Assembly (NCBI GenBank): GCA_000436695.1
Contig: HF992598.1
Coordinates: 26,652 to 90,651 of the forward strand
Direction: 5' to 3'
Length of the DNA: 64,000 nucleotides
Origin: Prevotella sp. CAG:1185
GTDB taxonomy: Bacteria > Bacteroidota > Bacteroidia > Bacteroidales > Bacteroidaceae
In this document: in pieces, positions 27,407 through 35,267 of the stretch
Numbering within the stretch: the first letter of the stretch is position 1
Layout: each line of letters starts with the position of its first letter
Notes under the pieces: generated by a model
Told to the model about the DNA's origin: nothing
Database searches by the model: none
What the model saw: the letters and a program-made list of their open reading frames with translations, nothing else
Translations under genes and position numbers: made by a program

Positions 27407-27970
27407 TCATTTTTTCCGCAGTTCTTTTAATAATTCACGAAAGTCTTCATTAATAGTATTATTATTCATTTTTATATTCAATGGAGGATTATAAGAATTT
27501 ATTAGCTCTTTTTCAATCTCTTCAATATTTATCACATTTTTCTCTTCTCTAAAAAACAACAATAAATTGTGTTTCATCCATTCAGACAATTTGTTTTCAT
27601 CTACTTCCAAAAATTTTGTTTTTCCATTAAAAGGGTTATTTTTATCTCTTGGTATTTTTTTGAATCCCATAAGGCTACCTAATGATTTACGCAAAGTAGA
27701 CTTACCTGAATTATTTCCTGCAAAATGTTGTTTATAATCTCTATTTTTAAGACTTTTTTTACTAATTCCCGTATAAATAACATCATAACAACATCCGTTA
27801 TAACAATATTGACATAAGACTGGACTTATGCTCACCTTTGGCAATTTAGCAGAATGTTTTAATGCAATAATATAATTTCCTGATGTATCCGGTAGAAACT
27901 CGAATAAATCCTTATCAGGATTAAGCATTCTAAAAACTAATTTTTTAATTTTTTCGCCTTTCATTTTCAT
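27407..27970 (-). CDS. GIY-YIG nuclease-like protein with Cys-rich insertion
   Basis: 187 residues. The two halves of the GIY-YIG motif are seen as GNYIIAL (residues 31-37) and VIYTGIS (64-70), followed by R77 and H82 in the positions of the conserved Arg and His, and near the C-terminus the ELINSYNPPLNI segment with the Glu and Asn expected at the end of the fold. The spacing between the half-motifs is about 30 residues instead of the usual dozen; the insertion carries C53, C56, C60 and C61, a possible metal site. Such domains cut DNA in homing enzymes, UvrC and some restriction enzymes. The cellular target is unknown. It is the first gene of an AT-rich three-gene unit downstream of a WYL regulator. 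Confidence 0.75.
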   Translation of the reverse strand: MKMKGEKIKKLVFRMLNPDKDLFEFLPDTSGNYIIALKHSAKLPKVSISPVLCQYCYNGCCYDVIYTGISKKSLKNRDYKQHFAGNNSGKSTLRKSLGSLMGFKKIPRDKNNPFNGKTKFLEVDENKLSEWMKHNLLLFFREEKNVINIEEIEKELINSYNPPLNIKMNNNTINEDFRELLKELRKK

Positions 27971-28324
27971 TAAATTTTAAGAATCCCAATAAGGCTCCGA
28001 TTCTAGGATTAAGGTTAATATATAGGAAAGTGTGGAGCCGCTGTTTATTTCTGGAAGGCTCTGGTAAAACCTGGACGTAACAAACAACACCCCACACTTG
28101 AACATTTCATGTGAAATTCACACGAAAACACCAAGTGACGAGAGTGATCATTTATCCACGTCCTTTTGAAATTTACCAGATTTCCCAGAAGGATAAAAGC
28201 AACACTTTCATCAATTCATTTGACCTGTCTAAACAGGAATATGGTACAAAATTAAATATTTTTTCCCATTCAAACAAATTGTGGGGGTCTTTTTATTTAA
28301 ATATTTTGTGTCATTTTCCACACA
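27971..28324. other. Intergenic region between WYL regulator and GIY-YIG gene
   Basis: 354 bp. It contains a GC-rich block (28028-28099) described separately and the near-palindrome TGTGAAATTCACA (28110-28122). The remainder is AT-rich. A 91-codon plus-strand frame runs through it but overlaps the WYL gene and looks like no known protein. Confidence 0.45.
28028..28099. ncRNA. Possible structured RNA or cis-element
   Basis: A 72-bp block noticeably richer in G and C than its surroundings. Its ends pair as AAGTGTGG (28028-28035) with CCACACTT (28092-28099). Inside, AGCC (28036-28039) can pair with GGCT (28057-28060) and GGT with ACC (28063-28071). Which strand is transcribed is unknown; on the minus strand it would lie in the leader of the GIY-YIG gene. 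It does not match tRNA, SRP RNA or tmRNA that I know. Confidence 0.3.
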
Positions 28325-29239
28325 TCATGAGTTTCTCAAAAAAGCCTCCTTATAAATACTTTTTATCCGTTCACGTAAAGATTTAGGTTTAATCACTTCA
28401 ACTGAACGGCTGCGAGATAGTAGCTCCATTATAAAATCATTTGTTATTCGAAGACGTAATGATATACGAAACTCGACATCGTTATCTGTTATTATCCGCT
28501 GTGAATGATGAATCGGAGCAGACTTTATAAAACAACCATCCAATGCATCATATCTCAATTCTACATCTTCTACAGGAATATTGACGTCATTCCAAATGCC
28601 ATAACAATCTTTAAATAATTCTACAACATTAATATCTAAATTACGCACAAACGATTCGTTCCTAATCACCTGAAGACTTCTTATTCTATCTATACCGAAA
28701 GTTTTCATTTTATTACCATCAAAAGCGAGAAGATACCAACGTTGATTAGATTCTTTTAAATAATGCGGATATACATGATATCTGTTAATTCTATTACCAT
28801 TTCGATAATCCACATAAGAAAAATCTACTGGATTAGTATTCTTTATAGCCTCAACCAAAGATATAAGCCATTTACTATATAATGGCCTATGATGTTCAGC
28901 AAGCACAAATGATGATAAGTTTGTATCTTTTTCGATAGAATTAATTAAATCAAAATTCATCATAAGTTCACTTACACGCTCCTCATATGAACCTACGTTC
29001 TCTTCAATATAATATCCTTGTTGAGAACGATCAAACTTAATATAGATACCAAAAAGTTCACCTATATCACAAATGTCTCTCTCAATAGTTCTATTGCTTA
29101 TCGAATTATATCCATAATAACCAGTCATTTTGTCATTAACATAATTAACTAGTTCCGTCTTAGGAATGTATTTCCTTATTTGCCTTAATTTATTCAATAT
29201 AAGCAACATTCTCCTTATACCTTCAACTTGCTTACTCAT
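28325..29239 (-). CDS. WYL-domain transcriptional regulator
   Basis: 304 residues. Order of domains: winged helix-turn-helix (about 1-80, with SNRTIERDICDIGELFGIYIKF), WYL domain (about 130-215, with NPVDFSYVDYRNGNRINRYHVYPHYLKE, then RWYLLAFDGNKMKTFGIDRI), and a C-terminal WCX-type extension (about 225-300). The W-Y-L triplet and the Arg residues of the ligand groove are intact. WYL proteins sense nucleic-acid ligands and often control defence loci (BrxR, CapW). A 13-bp inverted repeat just upstream of its -7 element is a likely operator for self-control. The four genes below it run in the same direction. Confidence 0.9.
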   Translation of the reverse strand: MSKQVEGIRRMLLILNKLRQIRKYIPKTELVNYVNDKMTGYYGYNSISNRTIERDICDIGELFGIYIKFDRSQQGYYIEENVGSYEERVSELMMNFDLINSIEKDTNLSSFVLAEHHRPLYSKWLISLVEAIKNTNPVDFSYVDYRNGNRINRYHVYPHYLKESNQRWYLLAFDGNKMKTFGIDRIRSLQVIRNESFVRNLDINVVELFKDCYGIWNDVNIPVEDVELRYDALDGCFIKSAPIHHSQRIITDNDVEFRISLRLRITNDFIMELLSRSRSVEVIKPKSLRERIKSIYKEAFLRNS

Positions 29240-29260
29240 AATTAATTTATTTTGACATCA

Positions 29261-29268
29261 CAAAAATA
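29261..29268 (-). promoter_or_regulatory. -7 promoter element of the WYL regulator
   Basis: Minus-strand TATTTTTG, 21 bases before the ATG at 29239. No good -33 TTTG is seen; the inverted repeat at 29272-29302 occupies the spacer and -33 area. Confidence 0.65.
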
Positions 29269-29271
29269 AGA

Positions 29272-29302
29272 CATCTCAGCGACAATAGATGTCGTTGAGA
29301 TG
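29272..29302. promoter_or_regulatory. Probable operator of the WYL regulator
   Basis: Inverted repeat with 13-bp arms, CATCTCAGCGACA (29272-29284) and TGTCGTTGAGATG (29290-29302), complementary at 12 of 13 positions, with a 5-bp spacer. It lies immediately upstream of the -7 element, where a bound dimer would block RNA polymerase. Confidence 0.72.
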
Positions 29303-29379
29303 CAAAAAAAATAATTTTCTAATAAAATCCGTCAAAATAAACAACAATATAAAAATAAGATAATACAAAAAATAAGTTA

Positions 29380-30063
29380 TCATTTTTCTTTTATAAATGT
29401 CTTAAAATCCTTGCATATCTTTAAAAACAGCATAGGCTCTGAAGCTATTGTATCCCAAAGCCGCTTGCCGCCGCTGAGAACGTGCTTGTCCACATAGTCG
29501 ACAAGCTCGGGGTTGGTCTTTTTATAACGTATACGCATGGCATTAAGACTTATTACGTTGCCCGTCATAAACGGCACTACCACACTGTCGCCTGAAAGAC
29601 ATATTCCATAGATAGTAGAAATGTTCATCTTGCCCAACTGCATGTTTTGAGAGTCTACCCCATTCCACCAGTATATCTTGCCGACTTCATTTTCACATTC
29701 TACATACACAAACTGCCTTACAGCCCTCTTAGGCTTAAGCAACGAAGGATTGGCTACTATATGCGATTCAAGATGGTCGTATTTTCCATCGGCTGACGTT
29801 TTCTTCACAAAGTCGATACTTTTAACATTATCAGCATTATACGAAACGGCATTGTTGCCGTCGGGACCTGGCGACAAGGTAAACGAAGTGTTCATGCGCT
29901 TAAACAGTTTGCCGTCAACCCAATAAGTCTGAACATATCCGTCAACAGTGCTTCCGTCGGTAAGTGTCAGGCGCACATGATCATTCTCCGGATCACGTTT
30001 TTCCTGTGCCAAGGCACAAGCCGAAACGACAATGAATATTATCAGAAAAAACAGTTTGTTCAT
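29380..30063 (-). CDS. Secreted protein of unknown function
   Basis: 227 residues with a signal peptide (MNKLFFLIIFIVVSACALA, cleavage before QEK likely; an alternative lipobox reading at SAC is possible). The mature part begins with a strand-rich region (VRLTLTDGSTVDGYVQTYWVDGKLFKRMNTSFTL) that resembles small beta-barrel domains, and ends in a helical lysine-rich tail. Family not recognised. It follows menA by 11 bp on the same strand and is probably co-transcribed with it; a functional link with menaquinone synthesis is not implied by sequence. Confidence 0.75.
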   Translation of the reverse strand: MNKLFFLIIFIVVSACALAQEKRDPENDHVRLTLTDGSTVDGYVQTYWVDGKLFKRMNTSFTLSPGPDGNNAVSYNADNVKSIDFVKKTSADGKYDHLESHIVANPSLLKPKRAVRQFVYVECENEVGKIYWWNGVDSQNMQLGKMNISTIYGICLSGDSVVVPFMTGNVISLNAMRIRYKKTNPELVDYVDKHVLSGGKRLWDTIASEPMLFLKICKDFKTFIKEK

Positions 30064-30074
30064 CAGAAAAATCT

Positions 30075-30977
30075 TTACCAGTTCAACAAAATGCCGGCAG
30101 AAAGCAGCAGGCCATAAATAAACATATTTCGGGCAGTGTCGCCAAGAACCATATTGAGAGCCTTACCTTTGTTAATACGCACCATCTTGCGGTAAGCAGC
30201 ATAATGAGGTATGAGATAAAGCACCGGAAGGGCAAAAGCAAAGATGTGTCCCTCAAAGGCAAACAGCAGGCCAATGACAACAGCCATTACGCCCGAATAT
30301 AAATAGGCAGTCCGGCCGGCATCGGCTCCAACCCTTACTACGAGAGTCTTTTTACCCGCCTTGATATCATTGTCGATGTCACGATAATTGTTAATCAGCA
30401 GCAAGGTGTCTATGACAAAGCCACAGGCAATTGAAGCGGCAAACACTTCAATGGTAAAATGTTCGGTCTGAAGATAATATGTAACGCACACCGGAACGAT
30501 ACCGAAGAACACCAAAACCAAAACATCGCCAAGGCCGAGATAGGATAATGTCGTAGTGTAAAGGAAACAGAAGAGCACGCAGAACACGCCTACAAGAATC
30601 ATTTCGAGACCGCCATACAGCACGAGAGGCAAGCCTATGCAACAGGCAATAGCCGTGGTTATTATTATTGCACGGCGCATGGCCCCCGGCGATATCCAGC
30701 CTTGCGCACATGCCCGGCGCGGCCCTAGCCTTGTCTCGTCGTCATTGCCTCTGACAAAGTCGAAATAATCATTTATGAAATTAGCGTCAATCTGCATCAC
30801 GAATGCAAACAACATGCAAAGCAATGCCGGCAGCCATCCAAAATCACTAGCTCCAAGATCTCTTCCGGCAAAAGCCAGACCTATCATAACAGGAACAGCT
30901 GCACCTGTAAGGGTCTTAGGGCGCGAAGCCAGCAGCCACGCCTTTGCCGAGTTTAACCTTATTTGTTTTTCGTCCAT
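30075..30977 (-). CDS. menA: 1,4-dihydroxy-2-naphthoate polyprenyltransferase
   Basis: 300 residues from the ATG at 30977 (MDEKQIRLNSAKAWLLASRPKTLTGA); an upstream TTG start has no support. It attaches the polyprenyl tail in menaquinone synthesis. It is a UbiA-type membrane enzyme with about eight or nine helices and both Asp-rich motifs: NDYFDFVRGNDDETRLGP (about residues 65-82) and NNYRDIDNDIKAGKKTL (about 195-212). Menaquinone is the acceptor for the complex I encoded further along. Confidence 0.95.
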   Translation of the reverse strand: MDEKQIRLNSAKAWLLASRPKTLTGAAVPVMIGLAFAGRDLGASDFGWLPALLCMLFAFVMQIDANFINDYFDFVRGNDDETRLGPRRACAQGWISPGAMRRAIIITTAIACCIGLPLVLYGGLEMILVGVFCVLFCFLYTTTLSYLGLGDVLVLVFFGIVPVCVTYYLQTEHFTIEVFAASIACGFVIDTLLLINNYRDIDNDIKAGKKTLVVRVGADAGRTAYLYSGVMAVVIGLLFAFEGHIFAFALPVLYLIPHYAAYRKMVRINKGKALNMVLGDTARNMFIYGLLLSAGILLNW

Positions 30978-31191
30978 ATAGCTCTTCTTTAAATTATGAC
31001 AACTACGCAATCCGGCGACAGAACGTCATTAATTATTATGTCTGAAACAACCCGGCTCAGCACCATACACACTGCATCAGCCGGTAAAACACACTGCATA
31101 TTGCATGCACATGGCACACCACAACGGCAAAGCCCTTATATGCCCACGATACACATTTTTCACGCAGCCGCCCACTTCAAAGGGCGAATCA

Positions 31192-31223
31192 CTTGCAAAA
31201 GTAAACATTAAATCGTATATTTG
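31192..31223 (+). promoter_or_regulatory. Promoter of the HD-domain gene
   Basis: CTTG (31192-31195, one base off TTTG), 20-bp spacer, TATATTTG (31216-31223). It supports a start at 31249 rather than the upstream ATG codons. Confidence 0.75.
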
Positions 31224-31248
31224 CAAGAAATTAATGATTCTTAAAGCT

Positions 31249-31890
31249 ATGATAGACAAGAATGTAAGTCTGGACCTTATGGCCTTTATCGAAACGGACA
31301 TACTGCCGCGTTATGCCGCATTTGACAAAGCCCACAATCTGACTCATGTCACACGCGTGATAAACCGCTCGATAAAACTGGCACAAAAAATCGGGGCCGA
31401 CGTTAACATGGCCTATGCCACAGCAGCGTATCACGACCTCGGACTAGAAGGGCCAAGGGCAATACACCATATTACCAGCGGAAAAATTCTGTCTGCCGAC
31501 TTACGGCTGCGCAAATGGTTCTCTGATGAACAAATCAAGATAATGAAAGAAGCTGTTGAAGACCACAGGGCTTCGGCATCGCATGCGCCACGAAGCATTT
31601 ACGGCAAAATAGTGGCTGAAGCCGACCGTGACCTTGAACCTGAAACCGTGTTCAGAAGGATTATTGAATATGGAACCGACCATTATCCTGAAAAGAGCAA
31701 AGAAGAACACTGGAAACGATTTTGCGAACATCTGGAAAACAAGTACTCTACACACGGATATATCAAATTGTGGATACCTGGATCAGAAAACGAAAAGAGT
31801 CTTAAACAAATTAGAGATCTGATCATTCAGCCGGCAAAGCTAAAAGAAATTTTCGACAGACTCTATAAAGAGGAGACCGGAGATAAATAA
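31249..31890 (+). CDS. HD-domain phosphohydrolase
   Basis: 213 residues from the ATG at 31249 (MIDKNVSLDLMAFIE); an ATG at 31234 is also possible. The HD metal motif is built from HNLTHVTRV (about residue 28), AYHDLGLEG (about 58-66) and later EADRDLEPE. The region after residue 75 (HHITSGKIL, VEDHRASA) fits the family. Substrate unknown; HD proteins hydrolyse nucleotides or other phosphoesters. It is divergent from menA and 55 bp before the peptidylprolyl isomerase. Confidence 0.85.
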   Translation: MIDKNVSLDLMAFIETDILPRYAAFDKAHNLTHVTRVINRSIKLAQKIGADVNMAYATAAYHDLGLEGPRAIHHITSGKILSADLRLRKWFSDEQIKIMKEAVEDHRASASHAPRSIYGKIVAEADRDLEPETVFRRIIEYGTDHYPEKSKEEHWKRFCEHLENKYSTHGYIKLWIPGSENEKSLKQIRDLIIQPAKLKEIFDRLYKEETGDK

Positions 31891-31945
31891 GAAAATGATA
31901 TAAAGACGGGACATACAAGCTGGCATACAACTGAAAAATAATAAC

Positions 31946-32632
31946 ATGAAGACATTAATACTTATTGTGTCAATGCTGATTTCTGCATCATGCATCAACG
32001 CTCAGACAGCTGACACGCTGCGCCATGAGGTGCTGCTCGAAACAACCAAAGGCAACATACGCATAGCACTGTACAACGAAACGCCGCAGCATCGTGACAA
32101 TTTCATCAAGCTGGTAAAAGAAGGATTCTACGACGGTCTGCTCTTTCATCGTGTAATCGACAGGTTTATGATACAGACCGGCGACAGTGCAAGCCGACAT
32201 GCCGCACCGGGACAAATGCTCGGCGACTCGCCCGAAAGCTATAAGATTCCGGCAGAAATAAGATATCCGGCTCTGTTCCATAAACGCGGAGCCGTGGCTG
32301 CTGCACGCGAAAGCGACAACGTAAACCCGGACAGAGAGTCGTCAGCATCGCAGTTTTATATAGTATATGGCAGGCGTTTTAACGACAGCATGCTTGACGA
32401 CGTACAGCTGAGACTCGACAAAAATACCGGAGGCGCGGTTAAATTGACACCTGAAATAAGGGAAGCATATAAACGGTTTGGCGGAACTCCCCATCTTGAC
32501 GGCCAATATACGGTTTTCGGTGAAGTGACAGAAGGCATAGACACTGTTGAAAATATTGAATGGGCTGAAACAGACAAGAACGACAGGCCTGTTGAAGATA
32601 TAAGGATTATACGCGCGACAGTGATAAAATAG
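31946..32632 (+). CDS. Peptidylprolyl cis-trans isomerase (cyclophilin), exported
   Basis: 228 residues. Signal peptide MKTLILIVSMLISASCINA, then QTAD; cleavage after INA is likely, with a weaker lipobox at ASC. The cyclophilin domain begins VLLETTKGNIRIALYNETPQHRDNFIKLVKEGFYDGLLFHRVIDRFMIQTGD and continues through SASQFYIVYG to QYTVFGEVTEGID. It has an insertion between the active-site strands (about residues 150-180), common in Bacteroidetes forms. It assists folding of exported proteins in the periplasm. Confidence 0.93.
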   Translation: MKTLILIVSMLISASCINAQTADTLRHEVLLETTKGNIRIALYNETPQHRDNFIKLVKEGFYDGLLFHRVIDRFMIQTGDSASRHAAPGQMLGDSPESYKIPAEIRYPALFHKRGAVAAARESDNVNPDRESSASQFYIVYGRRFNDSMLDDVQLRLDKNTGGAVKLTPEIREAYKRFGGTPHLDGQYTVFGEVTEGIDTVENIEWAETDKNDRPVEDIRIIRATVIK

Positions 32633-32892
32633 CGTATAATCAACCGGAAAAATTTTCATGTTACGCCTTTAAAGTTTACACTTAACGTAAACTGAACCAT
32701 ACAGGCACGGATGTGCAAAATGTAAGCATATGCGCCACAAAGCCTCTCAAAACGTAAATATCGGAAATACACTTTCGGGGATATAAAACAGCAGCCGGAT
32801 AACATAAGTATGGCATCTGATAACACATAAAACGACAGAAAAAGAAGCTGAATATGAAGATTTGACAACCAAAAAGCGGCACGTTTATGCTT
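32633..32892. other. Intergenic spacer before repeat array B
   Basis: About 260 bp without a recognisable gene; several minus-strand frames exist but none resembles a protein or has a start signal. Confidence 0.4.
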
Positions 32893-32980
32893 AAAAGGCC
32901 ATCTTTTGACACACAAAAGGACGTAATTCATAATGCAAAAGGGCACCTTTTACAATGCGAAAGGTGGCCTTTTGCATTTT
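32893..32980. repeat. 22-bp-period palindromic repeat array B (4 units)
   Basis: Units begin at 32893, 32915, 32937 and 32959, exactly 22 bp apart: AAAAGGCCATCTTTTGAC.., AAAAGGACGTAATTCATA.., AAAAGGGCACCTTTTACA.., GAAAGGTGGCCTTTTGCA... Unit 2 has lost its right half-site (AATTC for CTTTT). Confidence 0.88.
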
Positions 32981-33255
32981 TGTTTTACCGTTTTTATTGC
33001 ACATTATCTTTGATTTTGCTCTATAACATTAAGCTACAGAGAATTACGCCTGCGCACCTCAAACTGCAATATTTACGCACAAATAATTTTATTTTCTGAA
33101 AAACGCAGTATAGAAACGTCAAGAAAAATCAGAAAGACAGCAAAAGGCCACAAATATAATCCATAAGAAACAATAAGAAAAAAGACGACATCACCTATTT
33201 AAGATATTTTTGGGATATTCTTCAAAATTACGTCCCTATATTCCAAAATTCTTTG

Positions 33256-33263
33256 TATTTTTG
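33256..33263 (+). promoter_or_regulatory. -7 promoter element of lysS
   Basis: TATTTTTG; it would give a leader of about 145 bases before the ATG at 33415. No clear -33 TTTG. Confidence 0.6.
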
Positions 33264-33285
33264 CACAAGCCAAACAACAGCTTTT

Positions 33286-33356
33286 CAGACAAAAGCCTTT
33301 TGTCTGCATTAAGTCTGTGTTGTTTACCGTATGAAAAGTCTGCTCTGCAGACAGAC
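33286..33356 (+). promoter_or_regulatory. Hairpin-rich leader of lysS
   Basis: A 9-bp hairpin CAGACAAAA (33286-33294) / TTTTGTCTG (33298-33306) is followed by more copies of GTCTG (33313, 33338) and CAGAC (33348, 33352), which allow competing pairings. No T-box features were found. Confidence 0.45.
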
Positions 33357-33414
33357 ACATCAGTCACTGTAAGCGAAAAGACTTTGCATTCATCAAAAAA
33401 GAACAATTCTAAGT

Positions 33415-35157
33415 ATGAACGTTTTAGAACTAAGTGAACAGGAAATTGGCAGACGCCAAAGTCTTCAAGAGCTGCGCGATATGGGAATAGACCCATATCC
33501 TGCCGCCGAGTATCCAACAAATGCTTTCTCGACAGACATAAAAGCGGAATTCAAAGACGAAGAGCCGCACAGAGAAGTATGCATAGCAGGCCGCATGATG
33601 AGCCGCCGCGTAATGGGTAAAGCATCTTTCGCCGAGATTAAAGACTCTAAAGGAAGAATTCAAGTTTACATCACACGCGACGACATTTGCCCTGGCGAGG
33701 ACAAAGACATGTATAATAAAGTTTTCAAAAGACTGCTCGACATCGGAGATTTCATCGGTGTAAAAGGCTTCGTGTTCAGAACCCAGACAGGCGAAATAAG
33801 CGTACACGCACAGAGCCTTACGCTGCTGTCAAAGAGCCTCAAGCCGCTACCTATCGTAAAATATAAGGACGGAGTTGCCTACGATAAGTTTGAAGATCCC
33901 GAGTTGCGTTATCGTCAGCGCTATGTTGACCTTGTGGTAAACGACGGCGTGAAAGAAACATTCTTGAAGCGTGCAACAGTGCTGAGAACTCTGCGCAAGG
34001 TTCTCGACGACGCAGGCTATACCGAGGTTGAGACACCTATACTGCAGTCTATCCCCGGAGGTGCATCTGCACGCCCGTTCATAACTCATTTCAACGCCCT
34101 TAACATTGACATGTATATGCGTATCGCCACAGAGCTTTATCTGAAACGACTCATCGTCGGCGGTTTCGAGGGAGTTTACGAACTTGGAAAGAACTTCCGC
34201 AACGAAGGCATGGACCGCACGCACAACCCTGAATTTACATGTATGGAGCTGTATGTTCAGTATAAGGACTACAACTGGATGATGTCTTTCACCGAACAGC
34301 TGCTCGAAAAGATATGTATCGCTGTCAACGGAAAACCAGAAAGCGAGATTAACGGCAACGTTATCAGCTTCAAGGCTCCGTATCGCCGTCTGCCTATTCT
34401 TGATGCAATCAAAGAAAAGACCGGCTACGACCTCAACGGCATGGACGAAGAGCAGATACGTGAGGTTTGCAAAAAGCTGAACATGGAAATAGACGACACC
34501 ATGGGTAAGGGCAAACTTATCGACGAGATATTCGGCGAGTTCTGCGAGGGCACTTTCATACAGCCTACATTCATCATCGACTATCCTGTAGAGATGTCAC
34601 CGCTGACAAAGATGCATCGCAGCAAACCTGGACTGACAGAGCGCTTTGAGCTTATGGTAAACGGTAAGGAGCTTGCCAACGCCTACTCTGAGCTTAACGA
34701 CCCGATTGACCAGGAGGAGCGTTTCAAGGAGCAGATGAGACTTGCCGACAAGGGCGACGACGAAGCTATGATTATCGATCAGGACTTCTTGCGCGCACTA
34801 CAGTACGGTATGCCTCCTACAAGTGGTATCGGTATAGGTATCGACCGTCTTGTTATGCTCATGACAGGCGAAGTATCTATACAGGAAGTTCTCTTCTTCC
34901 CTCAGATGCGCCCGGAGAAGAAAGCGCCCAAGAGTAGCGTTGCCGAGTGGAAGGCTATCGGAGTGCCCGAAGAATGGGTTCCGGTATTCAACAAGTGCGG
35001 CTACAATCTTGTATCAGATATCAAAGAAGTTAATCCGCAGAAATTGCAGATGGATGTTTGCGGAATTAACAAGAAATACAAACTCGGCTACGAGAATCCT
35101 AAAGTAGACGAATTTGCAAAATGGATTGAGAACGCAAACAACTCTGAAAACGAATAA
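33415..35157 (+). CDS. lysS: Lysyl-tRNA synthetase (class II)
   Basis: 580 residues, longer than the about 500 of enterobacterial LysS because of a C-terminal extension (about residues 505-580, [22 protein letters not shown] onward) that looks like a helical domain; this extension is usual in Bacteroidetes. The N-terminal OB-fold anticodon domain ([22 protein letters not shown]) precedes motif 2 ([18 protein letters not shown]) and motif 3 ([15 protein letters not shown]). gpsA, pgi and a HAD gene follow on the same strand. Confidence 0.97.
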   Translation: MNVLELSEQEIGRRQSLQELRDMGIDPYPAAEYPTNAFSTDIKAEFKDEEPHREVCIAGRMMSRRVMGKASFAEIKDSKGRIQVYITRDDICPGEDKDMYNKVFKRLLDIGDFIGVKGFVFRTQTGEISVHAQSLTLLSKSLKPLPIVKYKDGVAYDKFEDPELRYRQRYVDLVVNDGVKETFLKRATVLRTLRKVLDDAGYTEVETPILQSIPGGASARPFITHFNALNIDMYMRIATELYLKRLIVGGFEGVYELGKNFRNEGMDRTHNPEFTCMELYVQYKDYNWMMSFTEQLLEKICIAVNGKPESEINGNVISFKAPYRRLPILDAIKEKTGYDLNGMDEEQIREVCKKLNMEIDDTMGKGKLIDEIFGEFCEGTFIQPTFIIDYPVEMSPLTKMHRSKPGLTERFELMVNGKELANAYSELNDPIDQEERFKEQMRLADKGDDEAMIIDQDFLRALQYGMPPTSGIGIGIDRLVMLMTGEVSIQEVLFFPQMRPEKKAPKSSVAEWKAIGVPEEWVPVFNKCGYNLVSDIKEVNPQKLQMDVCGINKKYKLGYENPKVDEFAKWIENANNSENE

Positions 35158-35165
35158 GTCATTAA

Positions 35166-35226
35166 GCGGTGGCACACCAGCGGAACACAATTTCTGCCGG
35201 CGTGTCACCGCAATGCCTATAGGCAT
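35166..35226 (+). other. Two hairpins between lysS and gpsA
   Basis: Imperfect long hairpin GCGGTG...CACCGC (35166-35211) followed by the palindrome ATGCCTATAGGCAT (35213-35226). No T-run follows, so it is not a standard terminator; it could be an RNA-stability or partial-termination element. Confidence 0.5.
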
Positions 35227-35267
35227 TTAACGCATGGATTAATAATAACGAATCATAAATCTATAAG

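Noticed and set aside
28028..28099. tRNA, SRP RNA or tmRNA
   Set aside because: The end stem is tRNA-like in length, but there is no T-arm GTTCRA, no anticodon arm of proper size, and no SRP GGAAGGAAGCAG-like core.
28111..28386. 91-codon plus-strand frame
   Set aside because: It overlaps the end of the WYL gene in antisense, has no start signal and shows no recognisable domain.
33264..33414. T-box riboswitch before lysS
   Set aside because: No T-box sequence or specifier loop; the phylum is not known to use T-boxes.
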